Shown here: in pieces, positions 1 through 6,299 of the stretch | Numbering within the stretch: position 1 is the first letter of the stretch | Layout: each line of letters opens with the position of its first letter | Source: Smithellaceae bacterium | GTDB lineage: Bacteria; Desulfobacterota; Syntrophia; Syntrophales; JAQULV01 | Reading direction: 5' to 3' | Assembly (NCBI GenBank): GCA_028718405.1 | Contig: JAQULV010000046.1 | Coordinates: forward strand, 1-7,798 | Length of the DNA stretch: 7,798 nucleotides | The notes under the pieces: model-generated | Seen by the model: only the letters and a program-made list of their open reading frames with translations | Told to the model about the DNA's origin: nothing | Databases searched by the model: none | Translations under genes and position numbers: made by a program

Positions 1-459
1 GGGGAGAAGGTCCCCTACGTTTCAACGGACCGGGAAGGCAACAGCTCGGTGCAATTTGAAGAGGCCGTCCTGCGGTTGGAGATTACACCCCACGTTATCG
101 AGAACCAGAATCTAAAGATGAAGATCGTTGTCAAGAAGGATCAGGTCGATACCACGCGTAACGTCTTGGGCAATCCCTTCATCATCAAGAAGCAGACGGA
201 AACGACCCTGATCGTTGCCGATAAGGAGACAATCGTCATCTCCGGCCTTACTATGGAAAACATTACCGACTCGACAAGCGGTATCCCGGGACTAAAGAAC
301 ATCCCTGGCTTGGGATGGCTCTTCAAAGGGCAGAGCAAGGAAGACAATCTCCAGGAAGTTCTCATTTTCATAACGCCGACAATCTTACCTCCCCAACAGG
401 TAACGGTGGTCGGCGCCCACGGAGCGAAGAAAGAGGGAAATTCCGAACCGGTAAAATAG
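1..459 (+). CDS. pilQ: Type IV pilus secretin, C-terminal fragment (PilQ/MshL family), 5' truncated
   Basis: This is the last 152 residues of an outer-membrane secretin, the multimeric gated pore through which a T4P fibre leaves the cell. The frame is open from base 1, so the gene begins upstream; a GTG at 49 is internal, not a start. What is visible is the conserved secretin core: EAVLRLEITPHV near residues 21-31, a strand-rich amphipathic stretch, an ETIVISGL segment (76-83), the family signature GIPGLKNIPGLGWLF (94-108) and the closing LIFITPTIL (121-129). About 23 polar residues follow and the gene ends at TAA 457-459. The FEEAVLRLEITP style is closer to PilQ than to type III secretins; the following ExeA/MshM-like gene makes MshL an alternative name. 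The N-terminal AMIN/STN and N domains are outside the window. A gap of 57 bases separates it from the next co-directional gene, which is probably in the same operon. Family call secure, exact subfamily less so. Confidence 0.9.
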   Translation, partial: GEKVPYVSTDREGNSSVQFEEAVLRLEITPHVIENQNLKMKIVVKKDQVDTTRNVLGNPFIIKKQTETTLIVADKETIVISGLTMENITDSTSGIPGLKNIPGLGWLFKGQSKEDNLQEVLIFITPTILPPQQVTVVGAHGAKKEGNSEPVK

Positions 460-488
460 ATCGATTAGTTTCCGATCGAGAATCCAAT

Positions 489-496
489 GGGGAGGT
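489..496 (+). promoter_or_regulatory. Strong Shine-Dalgarno-like GGGGAGGT set unusually far (20 nt) upstream of the next gene
   Basis: A near-ideal Shine-Dalgarno sequence lies 20 nt before the ATG at 517, well beyond the usual 5-10 nt, and no other purine-rich site is closer. No earlier start is possible: the only upstream in-frame ATG (487) reads ATG-GGG-AGG-TAA and stops at 498. The site therefore either serves ATG 517 from a distance, perhaps through local RNA folding, or reflects translational coupling with the secretin gene. The start at 517 is favoured because the encoded N-terminus matches the typical ExeA family N-terminus. Confidence 0.4.
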
Positions 497-516
497 AATT
501 CGACTCAGTTCTGCCT

Positions 517-1731
517 ATGGATTATTTTAATGTGCTCAATCTGAAAAGAGAGCCCTTCTCGAATTCGCCTGACCCCGATTTCTTCTTCCAATCGGAAAAA
601 CATCTGGCCTGTCTGCAGAGACTGGAGATCGCCATACGGCTGCATCGCGGGTTGAATGTCGTTATTGGCGATGTCGGTACGGGGAAAACTACTCTTTGTC
701 GACAGTTGATTCAGGTGTTTTCTGCCGATTCGCCAGCGTCCCGCGTGTACATCATTATGGACCCTGCCGTCAGTCAGCCGACGGAATTCCTCTCGGCCAT
801 AGCCAGCGCCTTCAAGATCAACCTGCCATCAGACGCCGACGAATTCCAGATTCGGGAAATCATAAAGGCCTATCTTTTTGCGGAAGGGGTCGAAGACGGG
901 AAGACGATTCTGCTGATCATCGACGAAGGGCAGCGGATGCCGGAATTCGGCCTGGAGATCTTAAGAGAGTTACTGAACTACGAGACAAACGACAGAAAGT
1001 TACTGCAGATCGTCATCTTTGCCCAGCAGGAATTCGGCCAGATGCTGAAGCGGCATCGGGCCTTCGCCGACCGGGTGAATATGACGTACCGGTTGACGCC
1101 GTTGAACTACGCGGAGACGCGCAATATGATCCGTTTCCGTCTATCCCGGGCGGCAGAAACGGCTCCTCCACCAGAAATTTTTTCCGGGATGGCTCTTTGG
1201 TGCATCTATCAGTTCACGGGCGGTTACCCGCGTAAGATTGTGACCCTTTGCCACCACATCATCCTGACGATGATCATTCATGAACGTAACAGGGCCGATG
1301 TCCCGTTGGTTTTAGCTTGCGTCAATCGGCTTTTCCCAACGGTGAGTGGTCGACTAAAGAGAGCCTCGGTTGCGTCGTCAGCCGTACTCGTATTAGGGGG
1401 GGCATCGGTTTTCTATTTGGCGATAGATGGTACGTATCTGAGTGGTTTGAGCTTGCCCTCCGGAAAGGGGATCGCGACTAAAGTCCGTAACATTGTGACA
1501 ATTCCTAGCGCCGTCCGAACTGATGTTTCCACGGGGGCTCTTAAACCCGTATTACCGTCGGTGACAGAGAGTCCGGGATTGGACGCGCCAAAGGTCATTG
1601 GGAACAGTGCGACAAAACACTATCATCTTAAAGGTATGAGGTTCTATAACGAAGTCCTGCCGGACCATCGTGTGGAGTTTAGGTCAGAGGAAGATGCGAT
1701 TAAGGCTGGTTACCATAAGGCAGACATGTAA
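517..1731 (+). CDS. ExeA/GspA/MshM-type AAA+ ATPase with one TM segment and Ada-like C-terminal tail
   Basis: This 404-residue inner-membrane ATPase is of the kind that accompanies secretin machines (ExeA/GspA in type II secretion, MshM in MSHA pili) and is thought to help place or assemble the secretin. The N-terminus, with F-x-V-L-x-L-K-x-E-P-F (4-14) then SPDP (17-20), is the family hallmark and fixes the start at 517. Walker A is GDVGTGKTT (51-59, Lys57) and Walker B is ILLIIDE (131-137, Asp136/Glu137). A winged-helix-like lid extends to about residue 275. A single hydrophobic segment at about 285-303 should place residues 304-404 in the periplasm. That part has a low-complexity linker (about 305-355) and a small conserved-looking module at 358-402 (IGNSATKHYHLKGM, then HRVEFRSEEDAIKAGY). 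The module resembles an Ada/'sunset'-type metal-binding fold without its cysteines. The peptidoglycan-binding domain found on Aeromonas ExeA is absent. The gene lies 57 nt after the secretin and is convergent with the next gene. Confidence 0.85.
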   Translation: MDYFNVLNLKREPFSNSPDPDFFFQSEKHLACLQRLEIAIRLHRGLNVVIGDVGTGKTTLCRQLIQVFSADSPASRVYIIMDPAVSQPTEFLSAIASAFKINLPSDADEFQIREIIKAYLFAEGVEDGKTILLIIDEGQRMPEFGLEILRELLNYETNDRKLLQIVIFAQQEFGQMLKRHRAFADRVNMTYRLTPLNYAETRNMIRFRLSRAAETAPPPEIFSGMALWCIYQFTGGYPRKIVTLCHHIILTMIIHERNRADVPLVLACVNRLFPTVSGRLKRASVASSAVLVLGGASVFYLAIDGTYLSGLSLPSGKGIATKVRNIVTIPSAVRTDVSTGALKPVLPSVTESPGLDAPKVIGNSATKHYHLKGMRFYNEVLPDHRVEFRSEEDAIKAGYHKADM

Positions 1732-1779
1732 GTCCCCGTGAATCTTCCCCCCGTCCAGACTCGTCTGAAGGTAAATCCT

Positions 1780-3141
1780 CTAGATTGAAGACATCTCTTT
1801 GGCTATCTTCCAGCCCCCTTCAACTTTACGCAGCTCCAAACTTTTCCGCCCGATCAGCTTTATCCCCGGAGCGGTATATTTCTGGGTAAAGGTAACATTT
1901 GCCCGGTCTTTGTCGATGGATATCTTGATCTTTTCAATGCGGATGTTTATCTCTCTATATTTTTCATAAAGATCGCTTTTATAGGCAACCCAAGCATCCA
2001 GATCCATCCCCCGGGAAGCAAAATTAGACAGATAGCAGGAGCGATAGCCCTTCATATCACCCTTCTCCCAAGCCGCCAGCCAGCGGTCAAGAGCACCCCT
2101 TACCTCCATGTTAGCGGTCGGGGCCGAAGACTGCTTTGCTTCGGGCGGCGCCTTCCGCGGTGCGGCCGTTCGAACAGGTGCCTGATTCGCCGGGGGCGTA
2201 ACAACTGGCTCCTGCATGGCAGCAGCGGCCAAGATGGTGGGCTCGCGATCTCCGAGGGCGAACCATGTGCCGTTTCTCTTCTCCAGATAGAGTTTCCGAT
2301 AAGCGCCTCTGAAAGTGCCGTCGTCGCTGACGGCCAGTATCTGGTCATAAAGAATCACCGCGGTGTTGTCCTTTATAAGGATTGTCACATCCCGCGGGGC
2401 AAGGGAGAAGTGGTCCGTCCAGACCCTCCGTGCGGAGCCCCCCGTGATACTGGATTTACCCCCCCTGTGGCGAAAGTGTCTGACGGAAGGAGAGGCTCCG
2501 GTTTCCTTATCATTGTGGGTCTGGAGCCAATGTGCCAGGACTTCATTCAATTCGTTCTTGAGGGTGCTGCTCTGCTCGAGAGATACCCATCGGATCGTCT
2601 TTTCAATGACGACGGGAGTTTTGTTGAGTTGCAGCATCGGAGCGAGTCTTTCGATATCTTCGTTCCGCAGGGCGATGCAGCCGTTTGATTGATAGGGTTT
2701 CAGCGGCTTGTTGGTGCCGTGGATCCAAATGTTGTTACCGTCGCGCCCGACCTTGCGGTCGAGAGGATTGGGATAATCAAGTCTATAAGCGCGGGTCCCA
2801 TAAATGGTGGCAAGATTGCGATCGGAGTATAGCCGCGAGGCGAAGAATATCCCTTCGGGCGTCTTGGCATCACCCGGAAGCATCTTTTCTCCCTGCCTCT
2901 TACCCGTGGAGCATGGAGCCTCATAGACCTTCTCAATGGTGGAACCATCCCTGTGGAATACGAAGAGTTTCTGGAGCTGTTTATCTACGCAGATGACATA
3001 GCCCGAGGAAAGTTCTGCGATCGCAGCGGGCAGAGTCGTCTGAAAAGACGTGATCTTCGCTTCAGATGTACAGGAAGAGATAAGTAGGACAGCGATGAGG
3101 AAGAGGGTAGTTTGGGCTGCCTTAACAATGGGTGTACGCAT
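1780..3141 (-). CDS. YkuD-domain L,D-transpeptidase/carboxypeptidase lipoprotein with tandem NTF2-like domains (Csd6/Pgp2-like)
   Basis: This 453-residue protein is predicted to edit peptidoglycan peptides in the periplasm. A signal peptide with hydrophobic core (about 11-22) leads to a lipobox LISSC with Cys24, so it is probably lipid-anchored. The YkuD domain spans about 47-180: LPGDAKTPEGIF (88-99), then IHGT (140-143) and SNGCIALRN (152-160). His141 and Cys155 are the expected catalytic pair in the H-G-x(n)-[ST]-x-G-C-x(3)-R motif. Two NTF2-like regions follow: a diverged one at about 195-300 and a clearer one at 345-453 ending in GGWKIAKEMSSI, joined by a Pro/Ala-rich linker (301-344). 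A YkuD domain with a C-terminal NTF2-like domain is the layout of Helicobacter Csd6 and Campylobacter Pgp2, which act as L,D-carboxypeptidases; cross-linking transpeptidase activity is equally possible. ATG at 3141 has AAGGA 12 nt upstream (+ strand 3154-3158). The gene is reversed relative to all its neighbours: 48 bases separate it from the convergent ATPase gene, and it diverges from the assembly ATPase gene. Confidence 0.88.
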   Translation of the reverse strand: MRTPIVKAAQTTLFLIAVLLISSCTSEAKITSFQTTLPAAIAELSSGYVICVDKQLQKLFVFHRDGSTIEKVYEAPCSTGKRQGEKMLPGDAKTPEGIFFASRLYSDRNLATIYGTRAYRLDYPNPLDRKVGRDGNNIWIHGTNKPLKPYQSNGCIALRNEDIERLAPMLQLNKTPVVIEKTIRWVSLEQSSTLKNELNEVLAHWLQTHNDKETGASPSVRHFRHRGGKSSITGGSARRVWTDHFSLAPRDVTILIKDNTAVILYDQILAVSDDGTFRGAYRKLYLEKRNGTWFALGDREPTILAAAAMQEPVVTPPANQAPVRTAAPRKAPPEAKQSSAPTANMEVRGALDRWLAAWEKGDMKGYRSCYLSNFASRGMDLDAWVAYKSDLYEKYREINIRIEKIKISIDKDRANVTFTQKYTAPGIKLIGRKSLELRKVEGGWKIAKEMSSI

Positions 3142-3176
3142 ATGGAGACGATGTCCTTAGGGGAATTATTTGAGCA

Positions 3177-3200
3177 GCCCCCTTTTAGCAAAAAAGGGGC
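3177..3200. repeat. Imperfect inverted repeat (GCCCC-C-TTTT / AAAA-GGGGC)
   Basis: The arms GCCCC(C)TTTT and AAAAGGGGC can pair as nine base pairs with one bulged C around a short A-rich loop. It overlaps the -10 and spacer of the leftward promoter candidate, so it could be an operator. A terminator role is unlikely: neither strand has a T-tract directly after the stem, and it lies upstream of both genes. Confidence 0.45.
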
Positions 3201-3210
3201 ACCCTTTCAA
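3182..3210 (-). promoter_or_regulatory. Candidate sigma-70 promoter for the YkuD lipoprotein gene
   Basis: On the minus strand TTGAAA (+ strand 3205-3210, 5 of 6 to consensus) is followed after exactly 17 bases by TAAAAG (+ strand 3182-3187, 4 of 6). Transcription would start near 3175, giving a leader of about 35 nt. This is a match by eye only. Confidence 0.35.
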
Positions 3211-3248
3211 GTTTCGATGCACAAGAGTGCCGAATGGGGCGAAAAATC

Positions 3249-3275
3249 TTGAAATATCCGCAAATAGGTTATAAA
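3249..3275 (+). promoter_or_regulatory. Candidate sigma-70 promoter for the pilus ATPase/platform operon
   Basis: TTGAAA (3249-3254) is followed by TATAAA (3270-3275), each 5 of 6 to consensus, but the 15-base spacer is short. Shifting the -10 to TAAATT (3272-3277) gives a 17-base spacer with a weaker hexamer. A second -10-like TATGAT lies at 3284-3289 without a good -35. An A/T-rich stretch just upstream of a three-gene run makes a promoter here plausible; the precise element is uncertain. Confidence 0.3.
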
Positions 3276-3317
3276 TTACGGTCTATGATGTTATCTGGGT
3301 TTGAACCAGAGGCTGAT

Positions 3318-3321
3318 GAGG
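3318..3321 (+). promoter_or_regulatory. Ribosome binding site GAGG for the assembly ATPase
   Basis: GAGG (continuing GAGGTAAG) lies 7 nt before the ATG at 3329, an ideal distance. It supports that start over other nearby candidates; the protein begins immediately with the first MshEN motif, leaving no room for a later start. Confidence 0.6.
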
Positions 3322-3328
3322 TAAGACG

Positions 3329-5032
3329 ATGCTGATAAAGAAGAGGCTAGGGGAACTGTTTGTCGAGAGCGGCCTTCTCAATCGGGAGCAGCTCAGTGCC
3401 GCTTTGCTGGAACAGAAGAAGACCGGCCTGAAGCTCGGCCAGTACCTCATCCGCAATGGGTTGGTGAGCGAGCAGCAGATCGTTGATATGCTCAGCAAGC
3501 AGTTGAGGATCGATAGGTATCATCCGGAAAGATACCCTGTTGACATGGATGTGGTTCGTCTGATCCCCATCGACATTGCCATGAAGTACCAGGTTGCCCC
3601 TCTACGTAAGAAAGGGCGTCTCCTGACGATCGCCATGACGGACCCCCTTGATATAAACGCTCTGGACTCTATAGAACTGCTTACGAACGACGAAGTGGAA
3701 CCGGTGGTATGCACGGAGCGAGAGGTGAATCAGTTGATCAGTAGCCTCTATGGCGTCCAATCCGGTCTCGGCGGCGTTCTGGAAAGCATGGAGATCGACA
3801 CGCTGCCCGATGCGGAGAAGGTCGAGGAAGCCGTCGAGGACGTGCAACTCTCTTCACTGCAGGATATGGCCGGGGAGGCCCCGGTCATCAGGCTAGTAAA
3901 TTCTATTTTTGCCCATGCAGTCCGCGAGGGGGCAAGTGATATTCACATCAGCCCCCAGAGGAACAACATCCAGGTGCGGTTCCGTATCGACGGTAAACTC
4001 CACGAAGTGCCGTCTCCTCCGAAGTCTTTGTTTCTGCCGATCATCGCCCGAATCAAGATCCTTGCTAACATGGACATCACCGTATCGAGGATTCCCCAGG
4101 ACGGGAGATTTACTCTCAAGATAGAGAAAAAGGAGATCAACGTCCGCGCCTCTTCGATGCCGACCATCTACGGTGAGAACGTCGTCCTTCGACTCCTGGA
4201 TATGAGTGCCGGTGTCTATACCCTTGACCGTTTGGGCATGGTCGTTTCCGACCGTGAGAAGATCGAGTCCATGATCGGTAAGCCTTACGGTATGATTCTC
4301 AGTACAGGGCCGACAGGGAGCGGCAAGAGTACAAGTCTCTATGCCATCCTTAACGAGCTAAATAATCCCGATATCAATATCATCACGATCGAGGATCCGG
4401 TGGAATACCGGATAGAGAATATCAGGCAGATTCAACTGAACAGAAAAGCCGGCATGACGTTTGCGAGCGGTCTGCGGGCGATCCTACGCCAGGACCCGGA
4501 TGTGATCATGGTCGGTGAGATCAGAGATTCCGAGACAGCGGCCATTGCGGTCCAGGCGGCGCAAACGGGACATCGGGTTCTAAGTACCGTCCACACCAAT
4601 GACGCAGCCGGGGCGGTAAGCCGGTTCATCGATATGGGGATAGAGCCCTTTTTGGTCTCTTCTGTCCTGCTGGTGTCTTTCGCCCAGAGACTCGTGAGAA
4701 CGATCTGCCCTTACTGTAAGGAGCCGTACCGTCCGCCAGAAAAAGCCTTGGCGGCGTGGGGGATCGATAATGTTCCGGGGGCGAACTTCCAGCGAGGCCG
4801 GGGCTGTTACCAATGCATGAATACCGGCTATAAAGGCAGAACAGGGGTATTCGAGGTTCTGGTTAATGATGAGATGGTTCAAGAAATGATTTTGAAGAAG
4901 CGCTCGGGCCAGGAGATTACCAGGGAAGCTATGTTGGCTGGGAAACTGAGAACCTTAAAGGAGGACGCCGCCTCTAAGGTGCTCCAGGGGATAACCACCC
5001 TGGAAGAAGCAGCGTCCGCCGTCGTTGTCTGA
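3329..5032 (+). CDS. pilB: Type IV pilus assembly ATPase, PilB/MshE (GspE) family, with c-di-GMP-binding MshEN domain
   Basis: This 567-residue cytoplasmic hexameric motor hydrolyses ATP to drive pilin polymerisation on the platform protein. The N-terminus holds two 24-residue MshEN motifs, at 6-29 (starting RLGELFVESG) and 35-58 (starting KLGQYLIRNG). They are separated by exactly five residues, the spacing known for c-di-GMP-binding MshE; the domain continues to about residue 145. The motor core follows: Walker A GPTGSGKST (327-335, Lys333), Asp box TIEDPVEYR (353-361), Walker B DVIMVGE (391-397, Glu397) and His box with TGH (413-415) and STVHTN (419-424). A zinc-binding tetracysteine is complete (Cys460, Cys463, Cys493, Cys496), which marks extension-type PilB/GspE/MshE motors rather than PilT retraction motors. 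All catalytic elements look intact. It is followed after 12 bases by the platform gene, so they are surely cotranscribed. Gene order favours MshE; PilB or GspE are the alternatives. Confidence 0.95.
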   Translation: MLIKKRLGELFVESGLLNREQLSAALLEQKKTGLKLGQYLIRNGLVSEQQIVDMLSKQLRIDRYHPERYPVDMDVVRLIPIDIAMKYQVAPLRKKGRLLTIAMTDPLDINALDSIELLTNDEVEPVVCTEREVNQLISSLYGVQSGLGGVLESMEIDTLPDAEKVEEAVEDVQLSSLQDMAGEAPVIRLVNSIFAHAVREGASDIHISPQRNNIQVRFRIDGKLHEVPSPPKSLFLPIIARIKILANMDITVSRIPQDGRFTLKIEKKEINVRASSMPTIYGENVVLRLLDMSAGVYTLDRLGMVVSDREKIESMIGKPYGMILSTGPTGSGKSTSLYAILNELNNPDINIITIEDPVEYRIENIRQIQLNRKAGMTFASGLRAILRQDPDVIMVGEIRDSETAAIAVQAAQTGHRVLSTVHTNDAAGAVSRFIDMGIEPFLVSSVLLVSFAQRLVRTICPYCKEPYRPPEKALAAWGIDNVPGANFQRGRGCYQCMNTGYKGRTGVFEVLVNDEMVQEMILKKRSGQEITREAMLAGKLRTLKEDAASKVLQGITTLEEAASAVVV

Positions 5033-5044
5033 AGGCGGTAAGGC

Positions 5045-6265
5045 ATGCCGGAATTTCACTATGACGCAATAAGCGAATCCGGAATGATCGTCTCGGGTAG
5101 CATCGAGGCGGATTCCCTTGAAGCCGCCAAGAACCTGCTGTCATCGCGAGGCTATATACCCACCGACGTAAGGGCAGAAACGCCGAATGCCCGCTCCGAG
5201 CTCTGGACGCGAATCCGGGAGCGCATCGAGTTCGTCAAGGCGCCACAGCTCATTCTCTTTACCAAACAATTCCGCTCGATGTTGCACGCCGGCGTCCCGA
5301 TCCTTCGCCTCTTTCAGGTTTTGGAGGCTCAGACCGATAACCGGACTCTCAAGAGATGCATTGGGGACATGTCCCAAGACATCAAACAGGGTTCCACATT
5401 GTACGAGGCGATGGAGAAGCACCCGGCCATCTTTTCGCCGCTTTACCGCAGTATGATCAGGGCGGGTGAAGCAAGCGGGAACGTTCCCGATATTATGGAT
5501 CGTTTAATCTATATCATCGAGCATGAGCACCGAATCAAATCCGATGTGAGATCCGCCCTGCAATACCCGATGATTGTTCTGTTTGCCCTTTTTGCTGCTT
5601 TTTTCGTTCTTCTCACCTTTGTCATCCCCAAATTCGCTATGGTCTTTTCACGCGTTGGGCTGCAACTGCCCCTCCCGACCAGGATTGCCATGGCGCTTTA
5701 TAGCTTTCTCTCGGCGTATTGGTACATCGTGTTGGCTGTCGTTGCGGTGATTGTTATCGGTTTGCGCTACTATTTCAAGACGACTAACGGGAAGTATGTT
5801 CGCGATGCTCTTATCTTGCGGTTACCAATATTGGGGCCGCTGTTCGTCAAGGCGATAATGTCGCGCTTCGCCAGCATCTTTGCTATATTGCAATCGAGTG
5901 GTGTGCCCGTAGTCACCGCGATGAACATCTTGTCGGGTACGATCGGAAACAATGCCGTTGCCCGCGAGTTCGACCGGGTGCGGGAGCAGGTTGAAGAGGG
6001 GCAAGGAATTGCCGTGCCCTTGCGCTCCGCCAAACACTTTACACCGATGGTCATAGATATGATTGCGATCGGCGAGGAGGCGGGAAATATTGATGAGATG
6101 CTTAAAGAAATATCCGTTCACTATGACGATGAGGTGAACTACGCAGTTCGCGGCCTTTCCGATGCGATAGGGCCTATCCTGGTCATCGGCCTCGCAGCGG
6201 TGGTCGGATTCTTCGCCTTGGCGATCTTCCTTCCCATGTGGGATTTAACAAAGATGGTGAGGTAA
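5045..6265 (+). CDS. pilC: Type IV pilus inner-membrane platform protein, PilC/MshG (GspF) family
   Basis: This 406-residue polytopic protein couples the assembly ATPase to pilin addition. The length is normal for the family. A short N-terminal cytoplasmic part begins FHYDAISESG, typical of PilC/GspF. Two T2SSF repeats follow: about 69-192 (FTKQFRSMLHAGVPILRLFQVLE) and 271-394 (MSRFASIFAILQSSGVPVVTA). In each, the start of the repeat aligns with the other, and a G-E-A-S-G-N / G-E-E-A-G-N element (141-146 and 343-348) occupies the same place. Three membrane segments are predicted at about 174-196, 221-243 and 374-397, and the protein ends in the usual LPMWDLTKMVR style. The ATG at 5045 is 12 nt past the preceding stop, with a purine-rich AGGCGGTAAGG before it. 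No truncation or frameshift is seen. GspF of a type II secretion system is the alternative, but the pilus-type neighbours argue against it. Confidence 0.95.
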   Translation: MPEFHYDAISESGMIVSGSIEADSLEAAKNLLSSRGYIPTDVRAETPNARSELWTRIRERIEFVKAPQLILFTKQFRSMLHAGVPILRLFQVLEAQTDNRTLKRCIGDMSQDIKQGSTLYEAMEKHPAIFSPLYRSMIRAGEASGNVPDIMDRLIYIIEHEHRIKSDVRSALQYPMIVLFALFAAFFVLLTFVIPKFAMVFSRVGLQLPLPTRIAMALYSFLSAYWYIVLAVVAVIVIGLRYYFKTTNGKYVRDALILRLPILGPLFVKAIMSRFASIFAILQSSGVPVVTAMNILSGTIGNNAVAREFDRVREQVEEGQGIAVPLRSAKHFTPMVIDMIAIGEEAGNIDEMLKEISVHYDDEVNYAVRGLSDAIGPILVIGLAAVVGFFALAIFLPMWDLTKMVR

Positions 6266-6299
6266 GCTAACGGCGGCTATTGACCTCTATTCTGCAACG

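Larger units (their letters stand above)
3142..3328. other. Divergent intergenic region between the YkuD lipoprotein and assembly ATPase genes
   Basis: These 187 bases separate two divergently transcribed genes and hold no credible ORF. The region contains a candidate sigma-70 promoter in each direction, an imperfect inverted repeat (3177-3200), a short GCAC-N4-GTGC dyad (3219-3230) and a good ribosome binding site for the rightward gene. The right half (3241-3290) is clearly A/T-richer than the flanking genes, as expected of a promoter region. It is the most likely place where transcription of the pilus motor genes and the cell-wall gene could be co-ordinated. Confidence 0.7.

Noticed and set aside
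315..530. 71-codon forward ORF overlapping the secretin end and the ATPase start
   Set aside because: It lies in another frame of a well-supported secretin end, has no family-like features, and overlaps the next gene start.
1732..1779. Bidirectional terminator between the convergent ATPase and YkuD genes
   Set aside because: Only a weak CAGA-CTCG-TCTG stem (1756-1767) is present, with no T-tract on either side.
2363..2996. Forward ORFs of about 90-110 codons opposite the YkuD gene
   Set aside because: They are antisense shadows of a gene with signal peptide, catalytic motif and domain structure; their translations show no recognisable features.
3188..3202. Possible sigma-54 -24/-12 element on the minus strand (TTTTTTGC with GTGCC upstream)
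   Set aside because: The -12 part fits TTGC, but the nearly invariant GG at -24 is replaced by TG, and only about half the consensus matches.
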